NCBI GenBank assembly: GCA_003157895.1
Contig: PMKW01000170.1
Location: forward strand, 1 to 6,810
Direction: 5' to 3'
DNA from: Methanoregula sp.
GTDB taxonomy: Archaea; Halobacteriota; Methanomicrobia; Methanomicrobiales; Methanospirillaceae
DNA: 6,810 bases
How positions within the stretch are numbered: the stretch's first letter is position 1; the number at the start of each line of letters is the position of its first letter. This document shows, one piece after another, positions 5,169-6,810 of the stretch. The translations under genes were made by a program, and so were the position numbers. A model generated the notes under the pieces. That model ran no database searches. It had not been told where the DNA came from and worked only from the letters and a program-made list of their open reading frames with translations.

Positions 5169-6617
5169 ATGAAAGATAAAAAGAAAGCACGGAGGAAAAG
5201 CGTACCGGTAACAGATAGTGCCCCGGAATTTCTGAACCACGTAAGAAACCTTGCGATACGATTTGATTTCCTTATCCTTTTTATCCTGATTTATATTGTT
5301 TACAATACCGTTTCCCTCATGACGATGAGCGGCGATACCAATCCCGCAGCATTTCTTCCGCTCTCCCTGATCCTCCACCAAACCCTGAATTTTGATGCCT
5401 TTGTCGGGGCCGGGCTCGGCCCCAATGTTGCGTATGCCTTCCCGCTGGTGAACGGCCATTACGTCTCGCTCTTCCCTATCGTTACCCCCATCCTGATCAC
5501 GCCGGTGTATTTCGTTTCTTATCTGCTCTATACCGTTTTCCAGATACCGTTTGATATAACGGGCATCATGATCCTGGCAAAAACATCAGCCACGATCATT
5601 GCGACCCTTTCCTGCGTTTTCGTGTACCTTGCCGGAAAAGAATTATTCTCAAAAAAAATCGCTCTTGCAACCGCGCTTGTCTATGCATTTGCCACCAGCA
5701 CATGGTCGGTGAGCAGCCAGGCGCTCTGGCAGCATGGTACCGTCGAATTACTGCTCATCCTTCTGATCTTCCTCGTGATCAAAAACGAACGGCAGCGATC
5801 GCGGAATACTGTCATTTTTATGGGGCTCCTCACCGGCCTGTTCCTCTTCAACCGCCCGCCCGATGCAGTCCTTCTCCTCCCCATCATCGGGTATATTGTC
5901 TGGTATGAAAGGCAAAACCTGCCGTTGTACGCGATATCCGCTGCAATTACCGGCCTGCCATTCCTGGTGTACAACCTGTCGATCTTCGGCACCGTGTTTG
6001 GCGGGTACAGCCAGAATCTTGGTTTTTTCTCATTCAGCCTTGATAGCATCGGGAATTTTGCAGGTCTGCTCGTTGCTCCCAACGTGGGGCTGCTCGTCTT
6101 TTCCCCGGTACTGCTCCTGTCCGTTTTCGGGTACCTGAAGCTGCATACCATTTCCTCTGTGCAGATCCGGCAGGTCCTTGTTGTTTTTGGCCCTGCAATT
6201 GTTCTGGAAATTCTGGTTTACAGCTTTTTTGGATTGTGGGAATCATCGGTTGCATTCTCCTACGGCCAGCGGTTCCTGACAGGATTTGTTCCCGTGCTTG
6301 CGATCTTTGTCGGGATTGCCTTACAGGAATTTTTTATCGCAGAGCCGGAAACGTTCAGAACGCGGGTTATCCGGGCTGTCATTGTTCTGCTGATTGTATC
6401 ATCGGTTATTATTCAGGCGATCGGGGTTTTCTGCTATCCCCTCCTTCCTGACCGGAGTACGAGTTCTGAGAGGACATGGGACTGGGAACATAACATTGTC
6501 ATTGAGAGCTACCAGTACGGGATTTCCCATATCGATTCGATCACAACATACTCCTTCCCTCCCCTGCCACCCCTGCTTCACCTGCAGTTTGACAAAACGG
6601 GGGCAACTTCTCCATAG
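5169..6617 (+). CDS. Polytopic membrane protein, probable GT-C-fold glycosyltransferase
   Basis: This 482-residue protein has about ten or more hydrophobic helices after a strongly basic N terminus (MKDKKKARRK) and ends in a soluble tail of about 60 residues. Its layout resembles GT-C-fold glycosyltransferases that use polyprenyl-phosphate sugars. After helix 1 (about 33-51) comes a loop with D56 in SGDTNPA, the place where GT-C enzymes carry a catalytic or metal-binding acid. Other notable stretches are TWSVSSQALWQHG (178-190), FNRPPD (227-232) and FSYGQRFL (363-370), which recalls the YGPRFL motif common in this group. Substrate and acceptor are not readable. I chose ATG 5169, with AGGA 8 nt upstream; a GTG at 5133 would add 12 residues without a ribosome binding site. 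It is a separate transcription unit from mbh, looks less GC-rich, and has no evident tie to the hydrogenase. Confidence 0.6.
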   Translation: MKDKKKARRKSVPVTDSAPEFLNHVRNLAIRFDFLILFILIYIVYNTVSLMTMSGDTNPAAFLPLSLILHQTLNFDAFVGAGLGPNVAYAFPLVNGHYVSLFPIVTPILITPVYFVSYLLYTVFQIPFDITGIMILAKTSATIIATLSCVFVYLAGKELFSKKIALATALVYAFATSTWSVSSQALWQHGTVELLLILLIFLVIKNERQRSRNTVIFMGLLTGLFLFNRPPDAVLLLPIIGYIVWYERQNLPLYAISAAITGLPFLVYNLSIFGTVFGGYSQNLGFFSFSLDSIGNFAGLLVAPNVGLLVFSPVLLLSVFGYLKLHTISSVQIRQVLVVFGPAIVLEILVYSFFGLWESSVAFSYGQRFLTGFVPVLAIFVGIALQEFFIAEPETFRTRVIRAVIVLLIVSSVIIQAIGVFCYPLLPDRSTSSERTWDWEHNIVIESYQYGISHIDSITTYSFPPLPPLLHLQFDKTGATSP

Positions 6618-6690
6618 CCTGGTTACCGTACTGTCGCCGGGGTAACGGGAAATTAAAAAAGTGCTCTGGAGAAATCATTTGATAGTAATT

Positions 6691-6810
6691 ATGACGCTCT
6701 TTCGGGCTCTGCCCCTGCCGCTATGGCATCCCCCGATTGCGATTGTGCCGTATTACCTGTACGCAATCGTGGAGAAATTTCCCGTTCAGGGAATACCGGG
6801 GAATCGCAAT
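6691..6810 (+). CDS. Possible start of an unidentified protein, cut by the window end
   Basis: A frame opens at ATG 6691 and stays open for 40 codons to the window end. The deduced start, MTLFRALPLPLWHPP, continues into a hydrophobic stretch around residues 16-28 that could be a membrane segment. Codon choice (CTG, CCG, CCC, GTG, TAC) resembles the hydrogenase genes. An alternative in-frame TTG at 6679 has GGAG (6668-6671) 7 nt upstream, whereas the ATG has no well-spaced site. No family is recognisable. The same bases hold inverted repeats and a minus-strand frame open for about 39 codons, so non-coding DNA is just as possible. Confidence 0.2.
   Translation, partial: MTLFRALPLPLWHPPIAIVPYYLYAIVEKFPVQGIPGNRN
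6734..6810 (+). repeat. Overlapping inverted repeats sharing one arm
   Basis: The left arm CGATTGCG (6734-6741) is perfectly complementary to CGCAATCG (6762-6769), an 8-bp inverted repeat with a 20-nt loop. The overlapping ATTGCGATT (6736-6744) is perfectly complementary to AATCGCAAT (6802-6810), at least 9 bp, and this match runs into the window edge so it may be longer. The two pairings exclude each other. GAAATTTC (6774-6781), a palindrome, lies between the two right arms. The DNA could be an intergenic repeat element, the end of a mobile element or an RNA switch; I cannot tell which. Confidence 0.4.

Noticed and set aside
6622..6646. Inverted repeat GTTACC/GGTAAC as a terminator of the membrane protein gene
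   Set aside because: The 6-bp stem has a 13-nt loop and is followed by an A run, not T, on the + strand, so it does not fit a terminator for this gene.
6692..6810. Minus-strand frame open from the window edge, ending in a stop at about 6692
   Set aside because: Its third-position GC is lower (16 of 39 codons by hand count) than the + strand frame (24 of 39), and the product is low-complexity with no recognisable family. It could be revisited if sequence beyond 6810 is available.
1..6810. CRISPR array, tRNA, rRNA or transposase gene
   Set aside because: I saw no regularly spaced direct repeats, no cloverleaf or rRNA-like segments, and no transposase motifs on either strand.

Overview
The window looks like a chromosomal piece of a hydrogenotrophic methanogenic archaeon, most likely of the order Methanomicrobiales (the Methanoregula/Methanosphaerula/Methanospirillum kind). 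The grounds are gene content and order, strong GGAGGTGAT-type ribosome binding sites, ATGA stop/start overlaps, and a T-tract/TATA-like region between the two transcription units. The order-level placement is inference from memory of which methanogens carry this hydrogenase type, not from a search.

Positions 1-4869 hold the distal half of an operon for a membrane-bound, ion-translocating group 4 [NiFe] hydrogenase of the Mbh type. All genes are on the + strand: the 3' end of mbhH (antiporter-like, NuoN/MrpD family), mbhI (small NuoA-like membrane protein), mbhJ (NuoB-like small subunit), mbhK (NuoC-like), mbhL (NuoD-like catalytic large subunit), mbhM (NuoH-like), mbhN (2[4Fe-4S] NuoI-like) and a HycI-type maturation endopeptidase gene. 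The order H-I-J-K-L-M-N is that of Pyrococcus Mbh and differs from Ech (A-F). Both cysteine pairs that hold the NiFe site are intact in MbhL, so this is a hydrogenase and not an Fpo/Nuo- or Mbs-type relative. The Mrp-like genes mbhA-G are expected just upstream, outside the window. The complex should couple ferredoxin/H2 electron transfer to H+ or Na+ movement. In a methanogen of this type it probably uses the ion gradient to reduce ferredoxin with H2.

The operon is tightly packed except between mbhI and mbhJ (709-838). That gap contains an unlisted 43-codon open frame (705-836). It has its own strong ribosome binding site, an ATGA overlap with mbhI, and a stop codon 2 nt before mbhJ. The same stretch holds two perfect DNA dyads in tandem followed by a T-rich run. 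This is the most interesting spot in the window: a candidate small Cys-containing protein, a regulatory RNA element, or both.

Positions 4870-5168 are a 299-nt spacer with a GC-rich, internally repetitive first part, then a T8 tract and AT-rich promoter-like DNA. It separates the hydrogenase operon from an unrelated polytopic membrane protein (5169-6617) that resembles GT-C-fold glycosyltransferases. The last 193 nt (6618-6810) hold overlapping inverted repeats sharing one arm and a short open frame running off the window. I cannot identify either.
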